A stretch of 64,000 nucleotides of DNA from CBDCVA01 sp965222935 [NCBI: Candidatus Latescibacterota bacterium] (GTDB taxonomy: Bacteria; Latescibacterota; CBDCVA01), in the NCBI GenBank assembly GCA_965222935.1, contig CBDCVA010000002.1:992001-1056000 (forward strand), written 5' to 3'. This document shows positions 19,588 through 29,677 of this stretch, one piece after another. How positions within the stretch are numbered: the stretch's first letter is position 1; every line of letters starts with the position of its first letter. A model generated the notes under the pieces. It had not been told where the DNA came from, did not search any database, and was given only the letters and a program-made list of their open reading frames with translations. The translations under genes were made by a program, and so were the position numbers.

Positions 19588-20787
19588 ATGCCAAACGCTG
19601 AAGTTGTCGTCGGACTGGTGGGCGCGGGGTTCGCGGCGTCGTTCCACGTCGAGAACTACAAGCGCGTCGCAGGGGTCGCCGTGCGCGTCAAGGGTGCCGC
19701 ATCGAGGGACCCCGCCAACGCAAGGGCTTTCGCCGAAAGACATGGCCTGGAACGCGCCTACCCCTCGGTGGAAGCGCTTCTAGCGGACCCCGAGATCAAC
19801 CTCGTGGACCTCTGCGTGCCCAATAGCCTCCACGCTCCCCTGGCGATACAGGTTGCGGAAGCCGAAAAGCACGTCTTCTGCGAGAAACCACTGACGGGCT
19901 ACTTCGGCGCCGGAGGCCCCTCAGGCGCGAAGGCTCCCCACGCGGCGTGGGAGAGGGCGGTCGGGAGTGCGGACGCCATCCTGGACGCCTGCGCGCGGAA
20001 CGGTGTGATGCTCTGCTACGGCGAGAACTGGGTCTACTCGCCTCCGCTCCAGAAGGCAAACGCACTTCTGGCCGAATCGAACACGACCATTCTACGGATA
20101 GTGGCAGAGGAATCGCACTCGGGCTCGCATTCGCCGTATGCAAAACAGTGGCACACCTCCGGGGGCGGTGCGCTCTACAACAAAGGTTGCCACCCGCTGG
20201 GCGCGGCGATCTACCTCAAGCGCGAGGAAGCCAGGCGCAAGGGCGTTGGACCGATTCACCCGGCGAGCGTCGTCGCTTCGGTTGCCAACTTGACGCACAT
20301 CGAGAGCTTCGTACGCGAATCACCCAAGTGGATCAAGGAAGGGTGGCTCGACTGCGAAGACTGGGGCACCATGCTCTTAGAGTTCAGCGACGGCACGGTT
20401 GCCGAGATCACAGCGGCGGACATCACTCTGGGCGGCATCAGAAACCAGATGACGGTCTACGCCAGCCAGGCCGTCATCGAGTGCAATCTCAACCCGAACA
20501 CGGGCGTGGTGACGTACGCGCCAGCACACGAGATCTTCGGCGGGGCGTACCTGCGCGAGAAGGTCGAAACGCACGCCGGTTGGCAGTTCGCCAATCCCGA
20601 TGAGGACTGGATGAACGGCTTCCCACACGAGTGCCAGGACGTGTGCGAAGCTGTGGCGAGGGGCCACACGCCCAAGAGCGACGGTGAGCTGGCTCGGGCG
20701 GTGGTAGTGGCCGGTTACGGCGCCTACACCGCATCCGTGACCGGGAAGCGGGTGGATTTGCAGCCGTACTGGGAGAATAGGGGGTGA
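19588..20787 (+). CDS. Gfo/Idh/MocA family oxidoreductase, paralogue 1
   Basis: A 399-residue NAD(P)-dependent oxidoreductase. The N-terminal Rossmann segment reads VGLVGAGFAASFHVENY, and CEKPLTGYF is the EKP motif with the conserved Lys. A C-terminal alpha/beta domain carries GGGALYNKGCHPLG, where the catalytic His is expected. Family members oxidise or reduce hydroxyls on sugars and cyclitols. The substrate is unknown, but an iolD gene near the right end of the window makes cyclitol catabolism worth considering. It is the first gene of a four-gene operon and ends 1 nt before the next start. Confidence 0.92.
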   Translation: MPNAEVVVGLVGAGFAASFHVENYKRVAGVAVRVKGAASRDPANARAFAERHGLERAYPSVEALLADPEINLVDLCVPNSLHAPLAIQVAEAEKHVFCEKPLTGYFGAGGPSGAKAPHAAWERAVGSADAILDACARNGVMLCYGENWVYSPPLQKANALLAESNTTILRIVAEESHSGSHSPYAKQWHTSGGGALYNKGCHPLGAAIYLKREEARRKGVGPIHPASVVASVANLTHIESFVRESPKWIKEGWLDCEDWGTMLLEFSDGTVAEITAADITLGGIRNQMTVYASQAVIECNLNPNTGVVTYAPAHEIFGGAYLREKVETHAGWQFANPDEDWMNGFPHECQDVCEAVARGHTPKSDGELARAVVVAGYGAYTASVTGKRVDLQPYWENRG

Positions 20788-20788
20788 G

Positions 20789-21988
20789 GTGACGAAAGAC
20801 CGCGTGGTCGTCGGGATCGTAGGGGCGCGCTTCGCCGCAAGCTTCCACTTGGCCAATTACCGCCGCGTCACGGGTGTGGACGTCCAGATCAAGGGCGTCA
20901 CGTCGCTACGCCCCGAGAGCGCCCGAGCCTTCACCGAGCGACACGGCATTCCGGAGGTCTACGGCTCGTACGAGGAGCTTCTGGCGGACCCGGAGATCAA
21001 CCTAGTGGACCTGTGCGTGCCCAATAGCCTACATGCGCCCATGACGATCCAGGCGGCGCGCGCGGGCAAGCATGTCCTCTGCGAAAAACCGCTGACAGGG
21101 TACTTCGGGGATGACGACGATCAGGGGCCCATCGGCAACACTTTCTCGCGCAAGACGATGCTCGAGGAGGCCGCCCGGAGCGCCGACGACGCCATCGGGG
21201 CCGTCCGGGAGGCGGGGACGATCCTCTGCTACGCGGAATGCTGGGTGTATGCACCGAGCGTACAGAAGGCGAACGAGCTCCTGTCACAGTCGGACACGAC
21301 GATTCTGCGCATCGTGGGTGAGGGATCGCATTCGGGGTCACACTCCCCCTACGCGAAGCAGTGGCGCACCTCCGGGGGTGGAGCACTCTACAACAAGGGT
21401 TGCCACCCGCTTGGGGTGGCGCTCTACCTCAAAGCTCAGGAGGGGGTACGCAAAGGGATCGGGCCCATCCGGCCACAGAGCGTCGTGGCTTCGGTCGCTA
21501 ATCTCACGCACCTGGAGAGCTTTGTGCGCGAAGCCGACAAGTGGATCCAGGAGGGATGGGTGGACTGCGAGGACTGGGGCGCGATGGTCGTGACCTTCGA
21601 CGATGGGACAGTCGCGCAGATCAGCGCTGCGGACATCACTCTGGGCGGCATCCATAGCGTCATCACGGTCTACGCCTCCAAGGCCGTCGTCCAGTGCAAC
21701 ATCAACCCCAGCACGGGGGTCCTCTGTTATGCCCCCGCTCCAGAGGTCTTCGGCGAGGCCTACGTGCGCGAGAAGGTGGAAACGAAGGCCGGATGGCACT
21801 TCGCCAATCCCGATGAGGACTGGGCGAATGGGTTCCCGGCCCAGATGCAGGATTTCTGCGAGGCGGTCGCCCTGAGCCGCGAACCCGAGAGCGGCGCCGC
21901 TTTGGCCCGCGACGTCGTCATCACCAGCTACGGTGCTTACCTGGCCGCCGAGACGGGCGAGCGCGTCGACCTCGATCCCTGGAGATGA
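20789..21988 (+). CDS. Gfo/Idh/MocA family oxidoreductase, paralogue 2
   Basis: A second 399-residue Gfo/Idh/MocA protein, aligned end to end with its neighbour and about two thirds identical by eye. It starts with GTG one base after the preceding TGA, inside a GGGGTGAGG purine run, so translation is probably coupled. The same motifs are present: VGIVGARFAASFHLANY, CEKPLTGYF, and GGGALYNKGCHPLG. The main difference is a somewhat longer loop after the EKP motif. A tandem pair may act on related substrates, on two steps of one pathway, or as a hetero-oligomer. Confidence 0.92.
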   Translation: MTKDRVVVGIVGARFAASFHLANYRRVTGVDVQIKGVTSLRPESARAFTERHGIPEVYGSYEELLADPEINLVDLCVPNSLHAPMTIQAARAGKHVLCEKPLTGYFGDDDDQGPIGNTFSRKTMLEEAARSADDAIGAVREAGTILCYAECWVYAPSVQKANELLSQSDTTILRIVGEGSHSGSHSPYAKQWRTSGGGALYNKGCHPLGVALYLKAQEGVRKGIGPIRPQSVVASVANLTHLESFVREADKWIQEGWVDCEDWGAMVVTFDDGTVAQISAADITLGGIHSVITVYASKAVVQCNINPSTGVLCYAPAPEVFGEAYVREKVETKAGWHFANPDEDWANGFPAQMQDFCEAVALSREPESGAALARDVVITSYGAYLAAETGERVDLDPWR

Positions 21989-21995
21989 GGCTAGG

Positions 21996-23483
21996 GTGTC
22001 CGACACATCCGAACCAATGTCCAATTCGTCCGATGCCCTGCGCGTCATGGCACGGGCCACAGCCGCCTGGGAACGGGCGCAGGCCGATGCCACAGCCAGA
22101 CGCTTAGTTCGCTGGCTGGACCAAGGGGCCCTCGACGCGTCTGACGTAGGCCACGAGGTCGCGACGCTCGCACGACTCCACCAAGCGGGCTTCCCCATTC
22201 CGCCGGGTTTCGCTCTCACCGCCGAGGCCTTCGATCTCTGGCTTGAGGAAGGTCCAGAGCCACCGGTGATCCCCCCGCCCGAAGCGGCCGGCGATCCTCG
22301 CTTCCTCGATCACCTGAACGTCCTCAGCGAACGCCATCGCGCCCGGCTTGCGGCACACGCGGTGGGGCGGCAGATCGCGGCGGTGATTCACGCGACCTAC
22401 GGCACACTGGGCGAGGCGCTGGGCGAGCGCGAGCCCTCCGTCGCCGTCCGCCCTTCGGTGATCGTCGAGGGTCCACAAAGCGCGAGCTTCGCGGAAGTGC
22501 ACGAACTGGTCACCGACGTACGCGGCGCCGAGGCGCTGACCGATGCCGTCCGCCGCGCATGGGCTTCGCTCTGGCAACCGGCCGCGGTTCAGGCCCGAAT
22601 GCGCCGGGGGTTAGACCCGCGCCGTGCCCGCATGGCCGTGCTCGTTCAGGCGATGGTTCCGACTCAGACGAGCGGTGTCGTTCATTCAGTGGAGCCAGCG
22701 GGCACGCGTCCCGATCTTGTCAGCGTCGAAGTCGCGTCGGGTGGCGCACGGGCGGGAACAGCGACGGAACGGATCATCGTTGATGTGGTCGAGGAGGACG
22801 TGTTCGAACGACAGACCTCCGCCGAGGGCGGGGAGCAGTTACTCTCCGACGACGAAGCGCTCGAGGTCGCGCGGGCGGCCGATGCAGTTCAGTCCGCGCT
22901 GGGTGTGCCGCAGACGCTCGAATGGATCCGAGCGGACGAGATGCTATGGATCGTCGGAGCACGACCGGTTGACAGTGTGCCGGCGCGGCTTGCACACCCC
23001 GAGGCGCTGGCTCCACCCGGCGAGGCGACGCTCGAAGCGCTCTTGGCCCCCGATGCCGGCTCGCGCTACGCGCTGCGGGGGAACCGAATTGTGGTGAGAG
23101 AGATGGCCGGTGGCCTCTCGGCATTCCGGGAATGGGTGGCGCGCCGAAAGAGCGGTCGCGCGCACGAGGCGGCGCGAAAGGTAGACTCTCTTGATGCGCA
23201 GACGCTGGCGGGGGCGCTCGCGGCCAGCGTGGCCGCTCATCTGGCGGGCGCCGATATAGAAGGATCGGAGCGCCTTCTGGCCAGCCTGGGGGAGCATCTG
23301 GTGAGAATAGGGCTAGTGGAAGCGCCCGGTGACGGCACCTACCTGACCTACGATGAGCTTCGCCGGATCGCCGGGCGCAAAGCCATCGCAGGGGCATCAC
23401 TCTTCAAGGCAGCGGCCCGGCGGCGGCGGCGGGCGCGACGGCGGCGGACCCTCATCGGCCACGATGAGTCGGCTGAACGATGA
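21996..23483 (+). CDS. orphan PEP-synthase/PPDK-type ATP-binding domain protein
   Basis: A ~495-residue protein matching the N-terminal nucleotide-binding domain of PEP synthase and pyruvate phosphate dikinase. Family features include ATLARLHQAGFPIPPGFALT, a VRPS block, VLVQAMVPTQTSGVVHSVEP and a closing LEWIRADEMLWIVGARP. The phosphohistidine swivel domain and the PEP/pyruvate TIM barrel are absent; instead there is a helical, Arg-rich tail. It may phosphorylate or ligate a small substrate using ATP. The GTG at 21996 is chosen with GAGG upstream; an ATG at 22017 is an alternative. Its stop overlaps the next gene by 4 nt, which ties it to the MBL hydrolase. Confidence 0.8.
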   Translation: MSDTSEPMSNSSDALRVMARATAAWERAQADATARRLVRWLDQGALDASDVGHEVATLARLHQAGFPIPPGFALTAEAFDLWLEEGPEPPVIPPPEAAGDPRFLDHLNVLSERHRARLAAHAVGRQIAAVIHATYGTLGEALGEREPSVAVRPSVIVEGPQSASFAEVHELVTDVRGAEALTDAVRRAWASLWQPAAVQARMRRGLDPRRARMAVLVQAMVPTQTSGVVHSVEPAGTRPDLVSVEVASGGARAGTATERIIVDVVEEDVFERQTSAEGGEQLLSDDEALEVARAADAVQSALGVPQTLEWIRADEMLWIVGARPVDSVPARLAHPEALAPPGEATLEALLAPDAGSRYALRGNRIVVREMAGGLSAFREWVARRKSGRAHEAARKVDSLDAQTLAGALAASVAAHLAGADIEGSERLLASLGEHLVRIGLVEAPGDGTYLTYDELRRIAGRKAIAGASLFKAAARRRRRARRRRTLIGHDESAER

Positions 23484-24292
23484 CGCTCAGGCTCACGTTT
23501 CTGGGCACGGGTACCTCGCACGGCGTCCCTTCCATCGACTGCATGATCCAGGGCTACGCGAACTGCCCGCTGGATGTCTGCTGCGAGGCCGTGCACGATC
23601 GCAAGCACGTCCGCACCCGCGCCTCGCTGCTCGTGGAGTACGACGACAAGACGATCCTGGTGGACACCTCCCAGGACTTCCGCGAGCAGATGCTGCGCGA
23701 GCGCGTCGCTCACTTAGACGCCGTCGTCTTCACGCACGGCCACGCCGACCATATTTATGGTTTCCCCGACCTGCGGTCATACTCGACTCAGCAGCGCGCA
23801 CCGGTGGACTGCTACGCATCCGCGGCGACACGACGCATGCTGGAAGATTCTTTCAGCTACGTCTTCCACCCCCCCGCTAACCCCGGCGGCGGTGTCGCTG
23901 ACATACGCATGCGCGACATCACCGTCCCTTTCGACCTCCTCGGCGTGCGCTGGAGCCCCTTCGAGATCTTCCACAGTAGCGTCGAGACGCTCGCTTACCG
24001 CCTGGGCAACATCGTCTACATGCCCGACGTCAAGAGCGTTCCGCCGGATGTGGAACGGGAGCACCTGCGGGACGTGGAGCTCCTGATCGTGGACGGCCTG
24101 CGCGAAAGGCCACACGGGACGCACATGCACATCGAGGAAAGCCTCGCTCTTGTGGCGAGGGTCCGTCCCCAGAGGGCCCTCTTCACCCACATGACTCACG
24201 ACGTGCACTACATCGAGACCAGGGAGAAACTGGGGTTCCCCGAGCACGTCGACTTCGCGTACGATGGGCTAGTAGTTGAGCTTGGGCGGTGA
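23480..24292 (+). CDS. MBL-fold metal-dependent hydrolase (PhnP/RNase Z-like)
   Basis: A 270-residue metallo-beta-lactamase-fold protein. The metal motif is FTHGHADHIYGF, with further His/Asp ligands in PDVKS and FTHMTHD near the C-terminus. An N-terminal Cys-containing loop after GTGTSHGVPSIDC resembles PhnP-like phosphodiesterases, which open cyclic phosphates. It overlaps the preceding gene by ATGA, so the two proteins are made together. Its combination with two sugar oxidoreductases suggests it cleaves a phosphodiester or lactone in the same pathway, but the substrate is unknown. Confidence 0.9.
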   Translation: MTLRLTFLGTGTSHGVPSIDCMIQGYANCPLDVCCEAVHDRKHVRTRASLLVEYDDKTILVDTSQDFREQMLRERVAHLDAVVFTHGHADHIYGFPDLRSYSTQQRAPVDCYASAATRRMLEDSFSYVFHPPANPGGGVADIRMRDITVPFDLLGVRWSPFEIFHSSVETLAYRLGNIVYMPDVKSVPPDVEREHLRDVELLIVDGLRERPHGTHMHIEESLALVARVRPQRALFTHMTHDVHYIETREKLGFPEHVDFAYDGLVVELGR

Positions 24293-24406
24293 ACGGGACG
24301 TGCGGGCAGTATGAAAGGGTGCTCTCCGGGGCCGACCGGGACCTGATCCCTGCGCCGTTTGTCTCTTTCGGGGAGCGGCTCCTCTCCGTGGAAGGAGAAG
24401 CGTCCG

Positions 24407-26065
24407 TTAAGCCAGAGCCACGCGCTTGGCCCACAGGATGTGAGGAGCCTGACTAATCTCAGCGAGGACGTGATCGGAGATGGGGCCGTCGATGTTGATG
24501 ACGGTGAGAGCGATGGCGCCTGGCGCGTCGCGGCCCCAGGTGGTCTTGGCGATGTTGACGCCGTGGTCGCCCAGAAGCGTGCCAATAGTGCCGATGACCC
24601 CTGGCACGTCCCGATTAGCACAAATCAGAAGATGGCCCTCAGGGATCGCGTCGATCCCGAAGCCATCGCCAATCTCCACGATACGCGGGCCACTTTTGGC
24701 GAAGACCGTCCCCGAGACGGCCCAAGCACCCTGGTCCGTCTCGTAGCGCACCGTGACGAGGCTGGCGAAGTCCTCGCGATCGGTGCGCCGCTCCTCGGTG
24801 ATCCCAATGCCGCGATCGCGCGCGATCACCGGCGCATTGACGTAGTTGACCGCTGACTCGCGGCTGGTATTCTGCAAGACGCCCTTGAGAACCGCTGAGG
24901 TGATCGGCCAAGTGGGGTTCTCGACCAAGTCGCCACGGAAGACGATATGAACCCGGACCAAACGCCCGGCCGCCACCTGGGCCGTGAAGCTTCCCAATCG
25001 CTCGGCCAGGTCCAGGTACGGTGCCAGACGCCGCAATTCGCCCGCGTCGATGGGCGGGACGTTCACAGCGTTGTGTACCACGCCGTGAACCAGGGCATCG
25101 ATAACCTGTCTGACCGTCTGCTGTGCGACCAAGTCCTGTGCTTCGGTGGTGCTAGCCCCCAGATGGGGAGTGCACACCGCCCTTGGATGTTCGATGAGCG
25201 CCCAGGCTGAGGTCGGCTCCTGGGCGTACACGTCGAGCGCTGCGGCGGCAACCTTGCCTCCTTCGAGCGCCTCCAGAAGCGCTGTCTCATCTACGATCCC
25301 GCCGCGCGCAGTGTTGGCGATGACGACGCCGTCCTTGCACTGCGACAGCTCCCGGGCGCCGATCATCCCCAGGGTGTTGTCGGACAGCGGAGCGTGAACC
25401 GTTATGATGTCCGCGCGTCGGAGCAAGGTCGGAAGATCGGTCAGCTCGATGCCCAGCTTGGCCGCTCGCTCGGGGGCTAGAAACGGGTCCACGCCGATGA
25501 GCTGGACGTCGAAGGCGCGGGCGCGCTCGGCCACAGCCCGGCCCACACGGCCCAGACCGATGATCCCCAGCGTCTTACCACACATCTCGGTGCCTACGTA
25601 CGCTTGGCGATCCCACTTCCCCCCCTTGAGGGCACCCACGGCTTCGGGAATGCGCCGCAATGTCGCCAGGATCAGTGCCAGTGTGTGCTCCGCCACTGAG
25701 GCCCTATTCGCACCGGGGACGTTCATCACCGGGATACCGCGCTTAGTGGCCGAGGCGATGTCGATATTGTCCACGCCCGTGCCGGCGCGGGCAATGACCT
25801 TGAGCCGATCCGCCCGCGCGATGACCTGAGGGGTCACCCGCGTCCCGCTGCGGACGATCAAGGCGTCGTAGTCGGCGATCCGCTCGCTCAGAGCCGCCTC
25901 ATCGAGGCCCACCTCGAGGTCCACAGTCAGCCCCTGCGTCTGACGCAAGCGCTCCAGAGCACTGAACGAGATGGGGTCAGCTACCAGGATGCGCCGCAGC
26001 GTCACCCCTGCGCTGGATGGATCCGCGGGAGCGGTTAGCTCAGGAGCGGCCTCGAGGGCGCCCAC
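24407..26065 (-). CDS. serA: D-3-phosphoglycerate dehydrogenase
   Basis: A ~552-residue SerA of the long type. It has an N-terminal substrate domain, a NAD-binding GLGRVGRAVAERA motif, and catalytic regions NTARGGIVDETAL and HLGASTTEAQ. An allosteric substrate-binding domain and a C-terminal ACT domain (about 475-545, starting near LLICANRDVPGVIGT) follow. It commits 3-phosphoglycerate to serine synthesis. The start is uncertain: the conserved fold begins about 25 residues in, at RRILVADPIS. It lies 9 nt after clpX, an unusual neighbour, and is probably co-transcribed with tig-clpP-clpX. Confidence 0.95.
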   Translation of the reverse strand: MGALEAAPELTAPADPSSAGVTLRRILVADPISFSALERLRQTQGLTVDLEVGLDEAALSERIADYDALIVRSGTRVTPQVIARADRLKVIARAGTGVDNIDIASATKRGIPVMNVPGANRASVAEHTLALILATLRRIPEAVGALKGGKWDRQAYVGTEMCGKTLGIIGLGRVGRAVAERARAFDVQLIGVDPFLAPERAAKLGIELTDLPTLLRRADIITVHAPLSDNTLGMIGARELSQCKDGVVIANTARGGIVDETALLEALEGGKVAAAALDVYAQEPTSAWALIEHPRAVCTPHLGASTTEAQDLVAQQTVRQVIDALVHGVVHNAVNVPPIDAGELRRLAPYLDLAERLGSFTAQVAAGRLVRVHIVFRGDLVENPTWPITSAVLKGVLQNTSRESAVNYVNAPVIARDRGIGITEERRTDREDFASLVTVRYETDQGAWAVSGTVFAKSGPRIVEIGDGFGIDAIPEGHLLICANRDVPGVIGTIGTLLGDHGVNIAKTTWGRDAPGAIALTVINIDGPISDHVLAEISQAPHILWAKRVALA

Positions 26066-26074
26066 GCAGCAGTC

Positions 26075-27325
<1,251 letters not shown>

Positions 27326-27376
27326 GGGAGCACCCTCACGTCGGGGTGCGCCAGTCCGACCTGAAAGCTCATAAGC

Positions 27377-27979
27377 TCAAGTGCCCGCCACTTTCTGTTT
27401 TTGGATGATCTGGTCGATGATGCCGTATTCTTTCGCTTCCTCGCTCGTCAGAAAGAAGTTGCGGTCGGTATCCTGCTCAATCCTCTCCTCTTCCCGCCCA
27501 GTGTGACGGGCGAGAATGGTGTTGATCCGCTGCTTGTTCTCGATGAATTCCTGGGTCATGATCTCCACGTCGGAGACCTGCCCGCTCACACCACCACCGA
27601 CCCAAGGCTGATGAATCATGATCTTGCTGTTGGGCAAGGCCGTCCGCTTGCCCTTGGCCCCAGCCGCAAGCATCACCGCTGCGGCGCTGATGGCCGAGCC
27701 CACGCACGTCGTCGACACGTCGCAGCGGACATACTGCATCGCGTCGTAGATCGCAAAGAGCGAGTACACCGACCCGCCGGGCGAGTTGATGTAGAGGTGG
27801 ACGTCTTTCTCCGGTTCATCCGCTTCCAGGAAAAGGAACTGGGCAATGATCAGGTTGGCGATCTGATCGTCGATGGGCGTGCCGATGAAGATAATCCGGT
27901 CCTTCAAGAGCCGAGAGTAGATGTCGTACGCGCGTTCCCCGCGCCCCGTCTGCTCGATGACAATCGGTACTAGCGCCAC
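27377..27979 (-). CDS. clpP: ATP-dependent Clp protease proteolytic subunit ClpP
   Basis: A 200-residue ClpP with the serine-protease triad: Ser in [12 protein letters not shown], His in IMIHQPWVG and Asp in [10 protein letters not shown]. Gly-rich strands ([11 protein letters not shown]) line the substrate channel. The Ser context, with AAA after the Ser, is slightly different from the usual ASMG form. It forms the barrel peptidase that works with ClpX, encoded 51 nt downstream, and follows tig by 30 nt. Confidence 0.98.
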   Translation of the reverse strand: MALVPIVIEQTGRGERAYDIYSRLLKDRIIFIGTPIDDQIANLIIAQFLFLEADEPEKDVHLYINSPGGSVYSLFAIYDAMQYVRCDVSTTCVGSAISAAAVMLAAGAKGKRTALPNSKIMIHQPWVGGGVSGQVSDVEIMTQEFIENKQRINTILARHTGREEERIEQDTDRNFFLTSEEAKEYGIIDQIIQKQKVAGT

Positions 27980-28009
27980 GCTAATCCTTCCTTCCAGTCC
28001 CCATACCGT

Positions 28010-29284
28010 TTACGCCCTCGCCGCCACGGCGGCCTCCTCGATGTGTGCCCGCTCCTTGAGAAACGCCAGCGTCTTGCGCTCCTCCAGCCGCGTCCGGAAC
28101 GACTCAAGCTGACCGGTGCGCCGCAACCGCCCGCGCAGTTCCGTGACGCTCAACCCGCGGCCCTCAGCCTGCTCTCGGATGGCCTCGTCCAGATCCGCAT
28201 CGCTGACGACGATCCCCTCCTGCTGCGCAAGCCGTTCCATCAAAAGGTGCGCTTGCACCTCGCGCAGCGCGCTGGGCCGCGCCCGTTCACTGAACGCCTC
28301 AGCATCGAACCCTTCGCCCGCGCTACGATTCGCATCCTCCGTCACGGCCGCGAGTAAACGCTCTACCATAGACGCCGGAGGCTCGAACGGGTTCTCCCTG
28401 AGCAACGCATCGATCAGTTGGTCCCGGACCCGCCGGTCCGCCTCGGCTTCAGCCTGGGCTCGCAGATCCGCATCCACGCGTTCCCGCAGTGCGTCCACAG
28501 TCTCGACATTTGCAATCCGCTTGGCGAATGCGTCGCCCAGTTCCGGGAGCTGTCTCTCACGCACCTCACGGATCGCCGCCTCGTAGTGGGTCTCGGCCTC
28601 ACCGGTCACGCGCCGTTCCGTATCGGATACAGGCACGCGAAGGCGTCGCACGTCTCCTGCACGTGCGCCACCGAGCTGCTCGTCGAACCCCAGTTCCCGA
28701 GCTCCGGGGGAACCCAGTTGGATCGCCCGCTGGAGCGTTTTTTCTCCCACCAGCGGCAGGCCGGTCTTATCGATCTTCCTCAGATCCAGGACGAGAACAT
28801 CCTCGGCCTTGGCCGGCCGATCCACGACCGATTCCTCCGCCTCGCGCAGCCGCAAGGATTCCAGCGCGCTCTCGACGTCCTCGGCGGTCACCTCGTGCAC
28901 ATCGCGCGTCGCCCGCAGCCCGTCCAGGCCGGTGACGGTGAACGCCGGCTTGATTTCGAGCCAAGCGCTTAGACGCAGCCCTCCCTCGTCCGTGCGCTCC
29001 ACCTGATTGACCTGCGGCGACGCCACTGACTCGAAGCCTTCGCGGTCGGCCGCCTCCTGCACGACCTGTGGGATGAGGTCCTGCACCGCGCCCGACTCGA
29101 TCGCATCGCCATGGACGCGCCTGACCATGTCCAACGGCGCCTTGCCCTTACGAAAGCCCCGAAGTTGCGCCCGCCGTGCATACCGGTGCAGGGCACCATC
29201 CACGGCCGCATTCACGCGCTCAGCGGGGACTAGGATCGCAAGTTCGCGCTGCCAGTCGTTATGTGCTGTGACCGTGATCTCCAT
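28010..29284 (-). CDS. tig: trigger factor, ribosome-associated chaperone
   Basis: A 424-residue trigger factor. The N-terminal ribosome-binding domain has the RGFRKGKAPLDMV signature. A central FKBP-type region (about 155-240) follows, but it is poorly conserved at the expected active-site positions, so prolyl isomerase activity may be weak. The C-terminal helical chaperone domain fills the rest. It binds nascent chains at the ribosome exit. It starts only 22 nt downstream of the tRNA-Leu gene on the same strand, without a visible promoter in between. Confidence 0.95.
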   Translation of the reverse strand: MEITVTAHNDWQRELAILVPAERVNAAVDGALHRYARRAQLRGFRKGKAPLDMVRRVHGDAIESGAVQDLIPQVVQEAADREGFESVASPQVNQVERTDEGGLRLSAWLEIKPAFTVTGLDGLRATRDVHEVTAEDVESALESLRLREAEESVVDRPAKAEDVLVLDLRKIDKTGLPLVGEKTLQRAIQLGSPGARELGFDEQLGGARAGDVRRLRVPVSDTERRVTGEAETHYEAAIREVRERQLPELGDAFAKRIANVETVDALRERVDADLRAQAEAEADRRVRDQLIDALLRENPFEPPASMVERLLAAVTEDANRSAGEGFDAEAFSERARPSALREVQAHLLMERLAQQEGIVVSDADLDEAIREQAEGRGLSVTELRGRLRRTGQLESFRTRLEERKTLAFLKERAHIEEAAVAARA

Positions 29285-29306
29285 CTGGGGCCATCACTCG
29301 TGCTAC

Positions 29307-29390
29307 TGCGAGAGGGGGGACTCGAACCCCCACGGGATGTTTCCCATCAGATCCTAAGTCTGACGCGTCTGCCGGTTCCGCCACTCTCGC
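29307..29390 (-). tRNA. tRNA-Leu (anticodon UAG)
   Basis: On the minus strand an 84-nt type II tRNA runs from GCGAGAG (5', at 29390) to CTCTCGCA (3', at 29307). The anticodon loop reads CTTAGGA with TAG at 29356-29354. A long variable arm and a T-loop GTTCGAGTC are present. CCA is not encoded. The size, variable arm and anticodon give tRNA-Leu reading CUN codons. Confidence 0.95.
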
Positions 29391-29433
29391 GCGACGCTAA
29401 CCCGCTTGCTACCACGCGAGCGAGCAGACAGCA

Positions 29434-29462
29434 ATAATACACCCCTACACAATGCTTGTCAA
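29434..29462 (-). promoter_or_regulatory. sigma70-type promoter of tRNA-Leu and probably tig-clpPX-serA
   Basis: Minus-strand TTGACA (29462-29457) and TATTAT (29439-29434), spacing 17 nt, lie about 45 nt upstream of the tRNA 5' end. It is the strongest promoter match in this part of the window. Confidence 0.75.
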
Positions 29463-29677
29463 AAGCCACTCACTGCACAGCGTTACGCTACTCGACACGC
29501 CCAACCGCGCCCGGCCCGGGTAGCGTCCGCTGGCCACAGAACGCTCCTAGGCATCGATCTCCTCCGAGCATAACGGAGCGTGGCAGCTCGACGAGCGAGA
29601 AGGCGTCGGGTGCTTCGTCGACCCTGATGGGCGGGCCTTGCGCGCCAGTCGACAGGCCCAGCAAGGACGCGACGGTG

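Noticed and set aside
24293-24406. Terminator between the MBL gene and serA
   Set aside because: Only weak, short complementary stretches were seen and no T-tract.
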